Positions 44,859 through 53,933 of a stretch of 64,000 nt of DNA are shown here, one piece after another. Source of the DNA: Microbaculum marinum (GTDB taxonomy: Bacteria > Pseudomonadota > Alphaproteobacteria > Rhizobiales > Tepidamorphaceae). The notes beneath the pieces were generated by a model. That model ran no database searches. It worked only from the letters and a program-made list of their open reading frames with translations, and had not been told where the DNA came from. Position 1 is the stretch's first letter. Each line of letters begins with the position of its first letter. Made by a program: the position numbers and the translations under genes. Location of the stretch: assembly GCF_042646165.1 (NCBI RefSeq), contig NZ_JBHRTC010000015.1, one strand, 5' to 3'.

Positions 44859-45947
44859 TCATACCGGTATCTCCGACAGCCTGACGGCGCGGTTCTCGGC
44901 CATCGACCGGTAGCCGGCCTCGATCAGCGCCACGGTCCTGACGTTGTCCGCGACCGACAGCGCCGGCGGCTCGCCGGTCTTCACCGCATACTGGAGCTGC
45001 TCCATGACGCCGATGAAGGCGTGCGGGAACCACATGGTGTCCCAGGTCGGCGTGACCCATTTGCCGCCGGTCGTCCTCGTCGAGGCGTAGCTGAGCGTCG
45101 AGGCTGCCCCCGTCGGCCAGCCGATCGTGCCCTTGGCGACGCCGTCGGTACCGTCGACGCGCCAGCGGATGTGCTGATCGTCCTCGTAGCCCTCCGCGCG
45201 CGGCCCCGACCAGACGTCCTCCAGGGAAACGGCCAGCACCCCGGAGGGGAACTTCAGCGTCGACACCGTGATGCCGTCGGAATGCTCGAAGGCGGTGCGC
45301 GGGTCCTTGCGCGACGTCGTGAAGATCTCCTCGGGCTCGCCGAACAGGAAGCGCAGCACGTCGAGGTGGTGGACGCTCATGTTGGCGAGCGTCAGCCGGT
45401 CGTAGTCGGCCAGGAAGGTCTGCCAGTGCGGGATCGCGTGCATGTCGATCTCTGCGAAGACCGGTTCGCCGATCTCGCCGCGGTCGAGGATCTCCTTGAG
45501 AACCCGCATCGACTGGTCGTAGCGCATGTTCTGGTTGACGGAGAGGATCTTGCCGGCGGCCTTTGCCTCGTCGCGCAGGGCGACCGCTTCCTGAAGCGTC
45601 AGCGACAACGGCTTCTGGGCGAGGATCGCCCTGATGTGCGGCTGCTGGAGCGCGGCGTGGATCAGGCCGGGCTGCAGGTCGGGTGGATAGGCGATGTCGA
45701 GGATCTCGACGTCGGGGTCGGCAATCAGGTCCTCCGGCGTCTCGTGCACAGTGGCGATGCCCCAGCGCGCGGCGACCTTGTCGGCGTTCGCCTTCGTCCG
45801 CGAGGCGATCGCTGCGACGGGGAAGCCGGCCTCCTTGTAGGCGGCGAGATGGCACTCGGCCATGATCATGCCGGCGCCGATGCAGCCGATCCTGAAGTCG
45901 CGGCAGCGGACCTCTGGATCCGGATGGAAGCCCTTGCTGTCTGCCAT
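44859..45947 (-). CDS. Gfo/Idh/MocA family oxidoreductase
   Basis: NAD(P)-dependent sugar or inositol dehydrogenase of 362 residues. N-terminal Rossmann loop GCIGAGMIMAE, then the Lys of the EKP-type motif in LAQKPLSLTLQEA and the C-terminal alpha/beta domain (VHHLDVLRFLFGEPEEIF). It oxidises a hydroxyl to a keto group. Thirty-five bases after the ATPase gene, so in the transporter operon. Confidence 0.92.
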   Translation of the reverse strand: MADSKGFHPDPEVRCRDFRIGCIGAGMIMAECHLAAYKEAGFPVAAIASRTKANADKVAARWGIATVHETPEDLIADPDVEILDIAYPPDLQPGLIHAALQQPHIRAILAQKPLSLTLQEAVALRDEAKAAGKILSVNQNMRYDQSMRVLKEILDRGEIGEPVFAEIDMHAIPHWQTFLADYDRLTLANMSVHHLDVLRFLFGEPEEIFTTSRKDPRTAFEHSDGITVSTLKFPSGVLAVSLEDVWSGPRAEGYEDDQHIRWRVDGTDGVAKGTIGWPTGAASTLSYASTRTTGGKWVTPTWDTMWFPHAFIGVMEQLQYAVKTGEPPALSVADNVRTVALIEAGYRSMAENRAVRLSEIPV

Positions 45948-45982
45948 TTGCGGTTCTCCCTCGGTTCTAGCGTCCCGCGCGT

Positions 45983-47065
45983 CTAGCCGCGGGTATCGGC
46001 GAACAGTGTCGCGCCGCTGTCGCGGGCGAACAGGTGAATGCTCGACGGCGCGATCGACAGGCCGACCGGCTCGTTGGCCCGGATCGGCGGCTGGCCGCGC
46101 AGCATGGCGCGCAGGATCTGGCCGGACATCTCGACGTCGACGATGGTGAAGCCGCCGAGCGGCTCGACCTCGTAGACCCGCGCCGCCGCGGCGCCGTCGG
46201 CGTCCGGCGGCGAGATCCGCACGTCCTCCGGGCGCACGCCGAGGTCGACCGGGCCGTCGTGGGCGAAGCCGCCCCGGTCGAGGTCGATGCGCAGCGCCCC
46301 GTCGTCGGTCTCGAAGCGTCCGGTGCGCACCACCCCCGGGATGAGGTTGATCGGAGGCGACCCGACGAGGCGGGCGACGTAGCGCGAGGCCGGCCGGTCG
46401 TAGATCGCCTCGGGCGTGTCGATCTGGCGGATCGCCCCGTGTTCGAGGATCGCCATCCGGTCGGCGACCGACATCGCCTCCTCCTGGTCGTGGGTGACGT
46501 AGATCAGCGTATGGCCGAGCTCGCGCTGGATGCGCTTCAGCTCGACCCGGGTCTCCTCGCGCAGCCGCGCGTCGAGCGCCGAGATCGGGTCGTCCATCAG
46601 GTAGGCGACGGGATCGCGCACCAGCGCGCGGGCGATCGCGACGCGCTGGCGCTCGCCGCCGGACAGCTGCGCCGGCATCTTCTTCAGGAGCGGCGTGATG
46701 TGAAGCTTCTCGGCCACCTCCGCGACGCGGGGAGCGATCGTCTCCGCCGGCTGGCCACGCTCGACCAGCGGGAAGCGGATGTTGTTCTCGGTGGTCATGT
46801 GCGGGAACAGCGCGAGGTTCTGGAACACCATCGCGACGTTGCGGCCGGCCGGCGAGACGCCGAGCACCGACTTGCCGTCGATCAGAATGTCCCCGGCATC
46901 CGGCGTCTCCAGGCCGAGCAGCAGCCGCAGGATCGTCGACTTGCCGCTGGTCGGCGGACCGAAGATGCAGAAGAACTCGTTGTCGGCGACGCGGAACGAC
47001 ACGTCGTCGACGGCGACCGTGTCGCCGAACCGCTTGCTGACGTTCTCGAAGGTGATCTCAGCCAT
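45983..47065 (-). CDS. CUT1 ABC transporter ATPase A (catalytic Glu replaced by Asp)
   Basis: ATPase of 360 residues with the MalK-type C-terminal regulatory domain (DLGVRPEDVRIS). Walker A is GPPTSGKST (36-44), the signature is intact LSGGERQR (134-141), but Walker B reads YLMDDP, so the catalytic Glu is Asp159; His192 is kept. In a heterodimer with the next ATPase this defect falls in the same composite site as the partner's degenerate signature. Start ATG at 47065, overlapping the preceding gene by eight bases; a longer frame to 47140 is unconserved. Confidence 0.92.
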   Translation of the reverse strand: MAEITFENVSKRFGDTVAVDDVSFRVADNEFFCIFGPPTSGKSTILRLLLGLETPDAGDILIDGKSVLGVSPAGRNVAMVFQNLALFPHMTTENNIRFPLVERGQPAETIAPRVAEVAEKLHITPLLKKMPAQLSGGERQRVAIARALVRDPVAYLMDDPISALDARLREETRVELKRIQRELGHTLIYVTHDQEEAMSVADRMAILEHGAIRQIDTPEAIYDRPASRYVARLVGSPPINLIPGVVRTGRFETDDGALRIDLDRGGFAHDGPVDLGVRPEDVRISPPDADGAAAARVYEVEPLGGFTIVDVEMSGQILRAMLRGQPPIRANEPVGLSIAPSSIHLFARDSGATLFADTRG

Positions 47066-48149
47066 CGGCCGGCTCCTTATCCAGGGCCTGACCGGTCGCC
47101 GCATCGAACAGCCGGACGGACTCCGGTTTGGCGACGACACCGAGCCGGTCGCCGATCGCGACGGGAAAGCCGTTGCCCTCGATCGCCTTCAGCTCCTGGC
47201 CGTCGCGGGCCAGGTGCACGATCGTGCGCGGCCCGACCCGCTCGACGAACACGACCTCCATGACGAAGGCGCCCGGCAGGTCGGTCGCGGTGATCGTCAG
47301 ATCCTCCGGCCGGATCCCGAACAGCACGTCGGCGGAGCCGCGTGCGGATGCCGGCGCGGCGACCCGGCCGAGGCCCGTCACCTCGACGACAGGCCGTCCG
47401 TCCTCCGTCCCGAGTCGCGCCGGCAGCAGGTTCATGCTGGGGCTGCCGAGAAAGCGGGCGACGAAGGTGTTGACGGGGTTGTTGTAGACCTCGATCGGCG
47501 AGCCGACCTGCTGCAGGACGCCCCGGTCCATGACCGCGATCCGGTCGGCCATGGTCATCGCCTCGAGCTGGTCGTGGGTGACGTAGATCATGGTCTGGCC
47601 GAACTCGCGCTGCAGATGCTTGAGCTCGGTGCGCATCACCGCCCGGAACGCGGCGTCGACATTGGACAGCGGCTCGTCGAGCAGGAAGATCTGCGGGTTG
47701 ACGGCGGCCGACCGGCCGATCGCCAGGCGCTGCAGGATGTTCACCGAAAGGCCCGCCGACTTCTGCTTCAGGAACGGCGTCAAGCCGAGCAGTTCGGCGA
47801 CCTGCCTGACGCGCGCGTCGATCTCCGCCTTCGGCAGACCGCGCATCCGCAGACCGTAGGCGATGTTGTCGTAGACCGACATGTGGGTGAAGATCGCGTA
47901 GTTCTGGAACACGAAGCCGACGCCGCGCCGGCCCATCGGCACGTTCAGCATGTCGCGGTCGTCGAACCGGACGGTGCCGGCGCTCGGCTGCTCCATGCCG
48001 GCGATGATGTTCATCGTCGTCGACTTGCCGCAGCCTGACGGCCCCAGCAGCGCCAGGAACTCCTTGTCGGCGATGTGCAGGTCGAGCGACTTGACGGCGG
48101 TGAAGGTGCCGAAGGTCTTGGTGAGGCCCGAGAGGGTTATCGACGCCAT
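47058..48149 (-). CDS. CUT1 ABC transporter ATPase B (degenerate signature motif)
   Basis: ATPase of 363 residues with MalK-type C-terminal domain (FGIRPEDLTIT). Walker A GPSGCGKST (36-44) and Walker B FLLDEP with Glu159 are normal, but the signature is LSVNILQR (134-141) instead of LSGGQ. Its ribosome site AGGAGGTGA overlaps the permease stop. Together with ATPase A it gives one complete and one degenerate ATP site. Both proteins align without gaps through these motifs. Confidence 0.92.
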   Translation of the reverse strand: MASITLSGLTKTFGTFTAVKSLDLHIADKEFLALLGPSGCGKSTTMNIIAGMEQPSAGTVRFDDRDMLNVPMGRRGVGFVFQNYAIFTHMSVYDNIAYGLRMRGLPKAEIDARVRQVAELLGLTPFLKQKSAGLSVNILQRLAIGRSAAVNPQIFLLDEPLSNVDAAFRAVMRTELKHLQREFGQTMIYVTHDQLEAMTMADRIAVMDRGVLQQVGSPIEVYNNPVNTFVARFLGSPSMNLLPARLGTEDGRPVVEVTGLGRVAAPASARGSADVLFGIRPEDLTITATDLPGAFVMEVVFVERVGPRTIVHLARDGQELKAIEGNGFPVAIGDRLGVVAKPESVRLFDAATGQALDKEPADG

Positions 48150-48153
48150 CGCC

Positions 48154-49140
48154 TCACCTCCTGTCCATCAGCTTGAGACCGAAGGCGGTGACGACGCTGA
48201 GCGACACCAGGATGATCAGCGCAACGGTGGCGACGTAGGACCACTCGAGGTTCTGCAGGGTGACCTTGTAGATGTAGACGGAGATCGTCTCGGTGGAGAC
48301 GCCGGGGCCGCCGCCCGTCATGATGTAGAGGTTGTCGAAGATCTTGAAGATCTCGACGGTGCGGATCACCAGGGCGATGACGATCACCGTCCTGATGCGC
48401 GGCAGCATGATGGTGCGGAAGCGCTGCCACCATGAGGCGCCGAGCAGGGTGGCCGCCTTGAGCTGGTCCTCCGGCACGCCGATCAGACCGGCGAGCAGGA
48501 TCAGGAACATCAGCGGCGTCCACTGCCAGATGTCGGCGATCATCACCGCGGCCAGCGCAAGCGAGGGATCCGACAGCCAGGCGGTGGTGACGTTGAGGCC
48601 GGTCAGGTCCGACAGGATGCCGTTGATCGGCCCGCCGGACTGGAACAGCATGAAGAACATGTAGCCGGCCACCGCCGGCACCACCATCATCGGCGTCAGC
48701 AGCACCGAGTAGAACACCCGCTTGCCCGGGAAGTTCTCCACGAACAGGATGGCCAGGCCGAGCCCGAGCAGGAACTGCGCCGGCACGCAGACGATGATCA
48801 CCAGGAAGGTGCGCCACAGCGCCGACCAGAACCGCCCGTCCTGCATCACTTCGGCGTAGTTCTCGAACCAGTTCCAGGACTGCCAGGCCTGCGTCCAGTT
48901 CTGGCCGTAGAGCGGCGTCCAGGCGGTCAGCGAGATGTAGAGCTGCATCAGCAGCGGGAAGACGACGATGAAGACCAGCAGGAGCTGCGTCGGCAGCGCC
49001 ATCAGGAAGCCGAGCCTGCGGCCCTCCGCCTCAAGCGGCGATTCGGGCGGTGTGTGCGATCGGCGTGCGGACGCCGGCAGCGGATCGGACATGGCAGCCT
49101 TTGCCGTCATTGCCTCGGGCGTCATTGCTTCAGGCGTCAT
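48154..49140 (-). CDS. CUT1 ABC transporter permease, MalF/UgpA type
   Basis: Inner-membrane permease of up to 328 residues with six helices and the EAA-like loop DQLKAATLLGASWWQRFRTIMLP. The N-terminus has three consecutive MTPEA/MTAKA units and four possible ATG starts (49140, 49125, 49110, 49092); the first overlaps the preceding stop (ATGA). The variable tail is cytoplasmic. Partner of the MalG-type permease encoded just upstream. Confidence 0.92.
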   Translation of the reverse strand: MTPEAMTPEAMTAKAAMSDPLPASARRSHTPPESPLEAEGRRLGFLMALPTQLLLVFIVVFPLLMQLYISLTAWTPLYGQNWTQAWQSWNWFENYAEVMQDGRFWSALWRTFLVIIVCVPAQFLLGLGLAILFVENFPGKRVFYSVLLTPMMVVPAVAGYMFFMLFQSGGPINGILSDLTGLNVTTAWLSDPSLALAAVMIADIWQWTPLMFLILLAGLIGVPEDQLKAATLLGASWWQRFRTIMLPRIRTVIVIALVIRTVEIFKIFDNLYIMTGGGPGVSTETISVYIYKVTLQNLEWSYVATVALIILVSLSVVTAFGLKLMDRR

Positions 49141-49150
49141 TGCTTCAGGG
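49106..49150. repeat. three 15-bp tandem repeats at the permease start
   Basis: Units GTCATTGCTTCAGGC (with one or two changes) start at 49106, 49121 and 49136. On the minus strand each carries an ATG, so copies change the number of start codons and of MTPEA units without changing the frame. Confidence 0.8.
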
Positions 49151-49997
49151 CCCCGAAGGTGAGGCCGCGCACGAGGTAGCGCTGAATGGCGATGCCGAGG
49201 ATCACCGGCGGCAGCGCCGCGATCAGTCCGAGCGCCGCCTTGGCGCCGTAGAGCTGTCCGGTCATCGAGGACGACAGGCTCGCCATGTAGACCGGGATCG
49301 TCACCCAGTCCTTGGTGGTGAGCAGCAGCGCGATCAGGTAGTCGCTCCAGTTCAGGATGAAGACGAACAGGGCGGAGCTGGCGAACGGCGCCAGCATCAT
49401 CGGGAAGGTGATCTTCAGGAACACCCTGAGCCGCGAGCAGCCCTCGACCAGCGCCGCCTCCTCGATCTCGCGCGGCATCTCGTCGAAGAACGTCTTCATC
49501 AGCCAGAACGCGAACGGCAGGGTGACGATGCCGTAGATCAGCGCCAGGCCGTACCAGGTGTCGGTGAGATCGAGGAAGGTCCACATGATCATCACCGGGA
49601 TCAGCACCGCCATCGGCGGGAAGATCCTGAGCTGGATCAGCGACAGCGGCAGGTTGCCGCCGGCCCTGAAGCGCGAGACGGCGTAGGCCGCAGCCGTGCC
49701 GCAGACCATCGCCAGCAGCGTGCCGAACGTCGAGGCGAGCAGGCTCGCCAGGATCGGCCGCCACGCCGTCCGGTCGAGCGACACCAGCAGCTCCGAGGTC
49801 GAACCGCCGAAGATGAAACGGAAGTTGTCGAGCGTGGGATTCTCCGGCCACCAGCGCAGCGCCGCGCCGCTGGCCGTCCATTCCGGAATCGGCTTGAACG
49901 CCATCGAGGCCATCCACAGCGTCGGGATCAGGGTGATCGCGACGGCGCCGAGGACGAGGGCGTAGCGCAGGAGCTGGAGGGGCAGGCGGGTCGGCAT
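49137..49997 (-). CDS. CUT1 ABC transporter permease, MalG/UgpE type
   Basis: Inner-membrane permease of 286 residues with six helices, including VLGAVAITLIPTLWMASMAF at the N-terminus, and the EAA loop EEAALVEGCSRLRVFLKITFP. Starts 83 bases after the binding-protein stop. Family placement is clear from length and the PREIEEAALVEG stretch. Confidence 0.93.
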   Translation of the reverse strand: MPTRLPLQLLRYALVLGAVAITLIPTLWMASMAFKPIPEWTASGAALRWWPENPTLDNFRFIFGGSTSELLVSLDRTAWRPILASLLASTFGTLLAMVCGTAAAYAVSRFRAGGNLPLSLIQLRIFPPMAVLIPVMIMWTFLDLTDTWYGLALIYGIVTLPFAFWLMKTFFDEMPREIEEAALVEGCSRLRVFLKITFPMMLAPFASSALFVFILNWSDYLIALLLTTKDWVTIPVYMASLSSSMTGQLYGAKAALGLIAALPPVILGIAIQRYLVRGLTFGALKQ

Positions 49998-50080
49998 GGA
50001 AGTTCCGGGGATCGTCCGGTCGGGAGAAACTATGCGGCGGCGAGATGCTTCGCCGCCGCGAGTCGGGTTCCGGGAACCGG

Positions 50081-51706
50081 TCAGCCGCCGTCGACGGGAT
50101 CGACGATCGTCGGCCAGGCCTGCGAATTGTTGCGGATCGCGTCGACGATCTTGTCCTCGCCGATCTTGCCGGTGATCTTCTTCCACTCCTCCGCCGTGTC
50201 GGCCATCGCCTGCTCCGGCGACTTGGACTTGGTCAGCGCGGCGACGAGGTTCTCGTCGAGCGCGTTGTGGAAGGCGGTGGCGCCGGGATAGTTGATCGTC
50301 GGCACGCTGCGCGCCGCGGTCTCGCGGATCGTGTCGACCTGGTAGTCGTGATAGGTCTGGCGGACCAGCGGGTCGTCGAAATTGGCGAGTTGGAAGGGAT
50401 CGAAGTAGCCGGCCGGGTTCGCCGTCATCCACGAGTAGATGCGGCTCGAGCCGAGCCACTGCAGCAGCAGGTAGCAGGCTTCCGGGTAGTCCGACTGGCT
50501 CGACACGCTGGCCGACAGGTTCAGCCACAGCACGCTGCGGCGCACCAGGTCGGAGCCGTGCTCGCGGCCGGGCGGCAGCATCGAATCCATCTTGCCGGTG
50601 ACCTTCGAGCCGGTGTTGGCCGGGTTGTCGAGGAACTTCGGCATGTTGGAGAAGGCGCAGGTCATCGCCGCCCCGCCTTCGGCCATGTTGCCGTACTGCT
50701 CCGGCCAGCCCCAGCTGATCGCGTCCGGCGAATGGTAGCTCAGCGTCAACACGTACTCGCTCGCCGCCTGGATGCCCTTGTCGGAATTGATCAGCGGGTT
50801 GGCCTCGAGGTCGAACAGCATCTCGTTGGGCTGGCCGAGCGAGCAGTAGCGCTGGTACCAGTTGGTGTAGCCCCAGCCCTGGTTCCTCAGATCGGTGCAG
50901 CCGAACATGCCCTGGTCGGGCCGGTTGAAGAAGGTTGCGATCTCGTCGAGTTCCTTGAAGGTGCGGGGATAGCGCAGCGGATAGCCGTGCTTGTCCTCGA
51001 AGGCCTTCTGCTCGTCGGCGTTCTCGAACAGGTCCTTGCGGACGATCCAGGTCTGGAAGTCGCCGTCGAGCGAGACGCCGTAGATCGAGCCGCGGTACTT
51101 GTTGAGCAGGTTGACGCCCTGGGCGCCGCCGAAGTAGCCGCGTTCCGGATCGTCCCACTCGGGGCGGTATTGCGAGGCATATTCGTCGAGGTTGACCAGT
51201 CCGCCCGTCTCGGCGAGGTCGCCGAGCCGGTTCCACTCGACCGCGTAGATGTCGAGGGCGCCGGCCTTGGTGGCGATGTCCTGCATCGTCTTGGTGAATT
51301 CCTGGCCCGACGGCACGCCGACGATCTCGATCGTCACGCCGGTCTCCTTCTCGAAGACCTCCTTCACGGTCGGCCCGCCCTCGGGATAGGCCTTGGTCAG
51401 GTGGCCGACCGAGCCCTCCGAAAGCATCATCACGATCTTGTCGGGTGCCTTGCCGGCGCCCTTCAGCGTCTTGATACCCTCGATGGCGCGTCCCTCGGGC
51501 GTGTCGGGCCCGTACTGGTAGCGCTCGGCGCCCTCGAAGCCCCAGGGGCCGCCGGTCATGCCCGGCGCCAGCGCGCCCTGCGCCCGGGCGGTGCCCGGCG
51601 ACAGGAACCGCGGCGAGATGCCGATCGCGGCCGTCGCCGCGAAGGCCGCGCCGGACTTCAGAACGGCACGACGAGATGTGTGTGGTGTGATTATGCGACC
51701 AGCCAT
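50081..51706 (-). CDS. Large CUT1 solute-binding protein with Tat-like signal
   Basis: Secreted binding protein of 541 residues, larger than common CUT1 proteins (about 420) and close to the size of GlpV, the binding protein of the rhizobial glycerol importer that also uses two ATPases. The signal TSRRAVLKSGAAFAATAAIG carries twin Arg, so Tat export is likely; cleavage after ARA or ARAQG. The ATG at 51706 follows GAGGGAGG; an earlier ATG at 51787 would precede an unlikely leader. First gene of the operon, divergent from the LacI gene. Confidence 0.9.
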   Translation of the reverse strand: MAGRIITPHTSRRAVLKSGAAFAATAAIGISPRFLSPGTARAQGALAPGMTGGPWGFEGAERYQYGPDTPEGRAIEGIKTLKGAGKAPDKIVMMLSEGSVGHLTKAYPEGGPTVKEVFEKETGVTIEIVGVPSGQEFTKTMQDIATKAGALDIYAVEWNRLGDLAETGGLVNLDEYASQYRPEWDDPERGYFGGAQGVNLLNKYRGSIYGVSLDGDFQTWIVRKDLFENADEQKAFEDKHGYPLRYPRTFKELDEIATFFNRPDQGMFGCTDLRNQGWGYTNWYQRYCSLGQPNEMLFDLEANPLINSDKGIQAASEYVLTLSYHSPDAISWGWPEQYGNMAEGGAAMTCAFSNMPKFLDNPANTGSKVTGKMDSMLPPGREHGSDLVRRSVLWLNLSASVSSQSDYPEACYLLLQWLGSSRIYSWMTANPAGYFDPFQLANFDDPLVRQTYHDYQVDTIRETAARSVPTINYPGATAFHNALDENLVAALTKSKSPEQAMADTAEEWKKITGKIGEDKIVDAIRNNSQAWPTIVDPVDGG

Positions 51707-52209
51707 CGCCAGCCTCCCTCCCGTTTGCTCCCAGAACGGCATCTTGTTTGATGCTTTATGACGTTGAATGATGCATGCTGATCCCAAACTGTCAATACAT
51801 ACATCAAAACTTCATCCCGGCCCGGCCCAGTTCCGTCGATTCGCGAGGGAGTGGCGGGCATGCGATGCGCCGGGAAATGTCCGTCCGACCGCTGCATGTG
51901 CTCCCGCCACACCGCCTCTTTCGTGCAGCGATGGAGCAGAGATTCAATATGGATAATCTTATAAGTATACGGACTATATGAGGAAATGGAGAAAGCTCCG
52001 CACGGCGGCGCGACGCCGTGCGGGAACGGCGGGTGCCCTCGGCTGCCGATGCGGGCGGCCGGTTGCCCGGTTCGCGGTGAAACGAAGCGGGCGTATCCCG
52101 GGGCTGATGTGGATGATGTAATTCACATCATTTAACATCAATATTGTTGACGCAACCGCAATGGCGTAGGACTATGACGGTTGCAGGAATCAGGTCAGGC
52201 GAACGGCGC
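51707..52209. other. 503-base divergent promoter region, A+T-rich
   Basis: No gene seen. G+C drops sharply between about 51930 and 52150. It holds the perfect repeat at 52113-52131 and other short palindromes such as CTTATAAG and TATACGGACTATA. It must carry the promoters of both the transporter operon and the LacI gene. Confidence 0.6.
52113..52131. promoter_or_regulatory. inverted repeat ATGATGT-N5-ACATCAT near the LacI gene
   Basis: Seven-base perfect arms around AATTC, about 80 bases upstream of the LacI gene start. Partial copies (TGATGT at 52106, AACATCA at 52134, GATGC at 51752) surround it and occur near the transporter start. Probably the autoregulatory operator. Confidence 0.55.
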
Positions 52210-53238
52210 ATGCGCGCGACGATTTCGGATATCGCGAAGGAAGCGGAGGTCAGCACGGCGACGGTGGATCGCGTGCTGAACAACCGCTCCGGCGTCCATA
52301 CGCGCACCCGCGACCGCGTCCTGCAGACCGCCGAGCGTCTCGGCTATCTCTCGGCTGCGGCCGGCCACAACGGCGCGCCGCGTCCGGGCGCCGTCACCCG
52401 TATCGATTTCCTGCTGCCCGGCGGCACCAATACGTTCATGGACGCGCTTGCCGGCCACCTGAGGACCAATGCGGAAGCGCGCGGCCCCGAGGTCGACGCG
52501 CACGTCCACCTGATCGAAGGCTTCAATCCGGACGCGCTGGCGCGAAAGCTGCTGGACCTGCAGGGCAAGACCGACGGGGTCGGGGTGATCGCGCTGGACC
52601 ATCCCACGGTCCGCGAGGCGATCCGCGAGGTCGGCGGCGGCGGGCTGCCGGTGCTCACCATGGTGTCCGATATCTCCCACGTCCCGAGGTTCGGCTATAT
52701 CGGCATCGACAACCGCGCCGCCGGGCGACTGGCCGGACACCTGCTGGGCCGTTTCATCCGCCCCGGCCACAACAACGTCGCGCTGTTCGCCGGATCGCTC
52801 AGCTATCGCGGCCACGAGGAACGAGAGATGGGCTTCCGCAATATCCTGGCGGAGGAATTCCCCGACCTGCGCATCGTCGAGCTGCGGGAGGTCAAGGACG
52901 ACACGGAGCGCAGCTACACCGAGGCGAGCGCGCTGCTGGAGAGCTACGACGACATCGGCGGCATCTACAATATCGGCGCGGGCAATCGCGGCATCGCCCG
53001 GGCCCTCGAGGAGCACGGCCGCGCCGGCGAGGTCGTCTTCGTCGGCCACGAACTGACGGTGCATACGCGGCGGTACCTCCTGTCCGGCACGATGGACGCC
53101 GTCATTGACCAGAACCCCCGCGTCGAGGCCCGCGATGCCGTCGAACGCCTGCTCGCGGCAGCCCGCAACCAGCAGCCGCCGAACCTGCCGCCGATACGCA
53201 TCCAGGCGATCTTCCGCGAGAACATCCCGGAAACGTGA
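52210..53238 (+). CDS. LacI family transcriptional regulator with type-I binding-protein sensor
   Basis: Regulator of 342 residues: HTH TISDIAKEAEVSTATVDRVL (residues 4-23), hinge SGVHTRTRDRVLQTAERLG, then a sensor domain of the peripla_BP_4 subgroup (RIDFLLPGGTNTFMDAL, GYIGIDNRAAGRLAGHLLG, GGIYNIGAGNRGIARAL). ATVDRVLNNR with Asp instead of Ser after Val is the pattern of that subgroup. Start at 52210 keeps the HTH near the N-terminus; ATG at 52174 is possible. Likely controls the transporter and sugar genes. Confidence 0.9.
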   Translation: MRATISDIAKEAEVSTATVDRVLNNRSGVHTRTRDRVLQTAERLGYLSAAAGHNGAPRPGAVTRIDFLLPGGTNTFMDALAGHLRTNAEARGPEVDAHVHLIEGFNPDALARKLLDLQGKTDGVGVIALDHPTVREAIREVGGGGLPVLTMVSDISHVPRFGYIGIDNRAAGRLAGHLLGRFIRPGHNNVALFAGSLSYRGHEEREMGFRNILAEEFPDLRIVELREVKDDTERSYTEASALLESYDDIGGIYNIGAGNRGIARALEEHGRAGEVVFVGHELTVHTRRYLLSGTMDAVIDQNPRVEARDAVERLLAAARNQQPPNLPPIRIQAIFRENIPET

Positions 53239-53441
53239 CGGCCGCAGTGCATGGGCCAGCCGGCCGGATGGTCACGGCCGGGCGAGGGCATCCGCACCGG
53301 GGACCCCTTCCATTGCAAGGATGTCTCAGATCGCGGCGGCCGACGTGATATCCTTGACTCGGTAATTGCGATGGACGCGCGGCTCGGGCATGTGGATCTC
53401 CGGCCTGCCAGGGCGACAGGGACCTCGAAAGGGAAACACCA

Positions 53442-53933
53442 ATGAAACAGCCTACGGGAACCCGCCGCGCCTTCCTGGTCGGCGTTGCAACCCTGCTGGC
53501 CGTGCCGCCCCTGAGGGCCGTGGCGCAGGGCGTGGGACCGTCGATCCATGTGGTGAAGGATCCGAACTGCGGCTGCTGCTCGGCGTGGATCGACATCCTT
53601 GAAGACGAAGGATTCTCGGTGACGACCGAGCGCAGCTTCGGGACGCTTCTGATGCGCTACAAACTGGACAACGGCATCCCCAGGGAGATGGCCTCCTGCC
53701 ATACCGCTCGGCTCGAGGAGTACACGATCGAGGGCCACGTCCCGGTCGCCGACATCCGCCGTCTGCTGATTGAACGACCCGAGGCTGTAGGTCTCGCCGT
53801 CCCCGGCATGCCGTATGGATCGCCTGGCATGGGTCCGGAAAGCGAACGGGAAGCCTATGACGTCGTCCTCATTCGGCCCGACGGGTCGACCGAGGTCTTT
53901 GCCAGCTATTCCAGCGCCTCGACGCCCAACTGA
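53442..53933 (+). CDS. DUF411 metal-binding periplasmic protein
   Basis: Exported protein of 163 residues. A signal peptide (1-28, cut after VAQ) leads to the DUF411 signature: Cys pair in DPNCGCCSAW (about 41-46) and MASCHTARLEEYTIEGHVP with another Cys and His. These proteins bind copper and may act as thiol-redox or copper chaperones. Its 3' end overlaps the convergent oxidoreductase gene by 28 bases. Confidence 0.9.
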   Translation: MKQPTGTRRAFLVGVATLLAVPPLRAVAQGVGPSIHVVKDPNCGCCSAWIDILEDEGFSVTTERSFGTLLMRYKLDNGIPREMASCHTARLEEYTIEGHVPVADIRRLLIERPEAVGLAVPGMPYGSPGMGPESEREAYDVVLIRPDGSTEVFASYSSASTPN

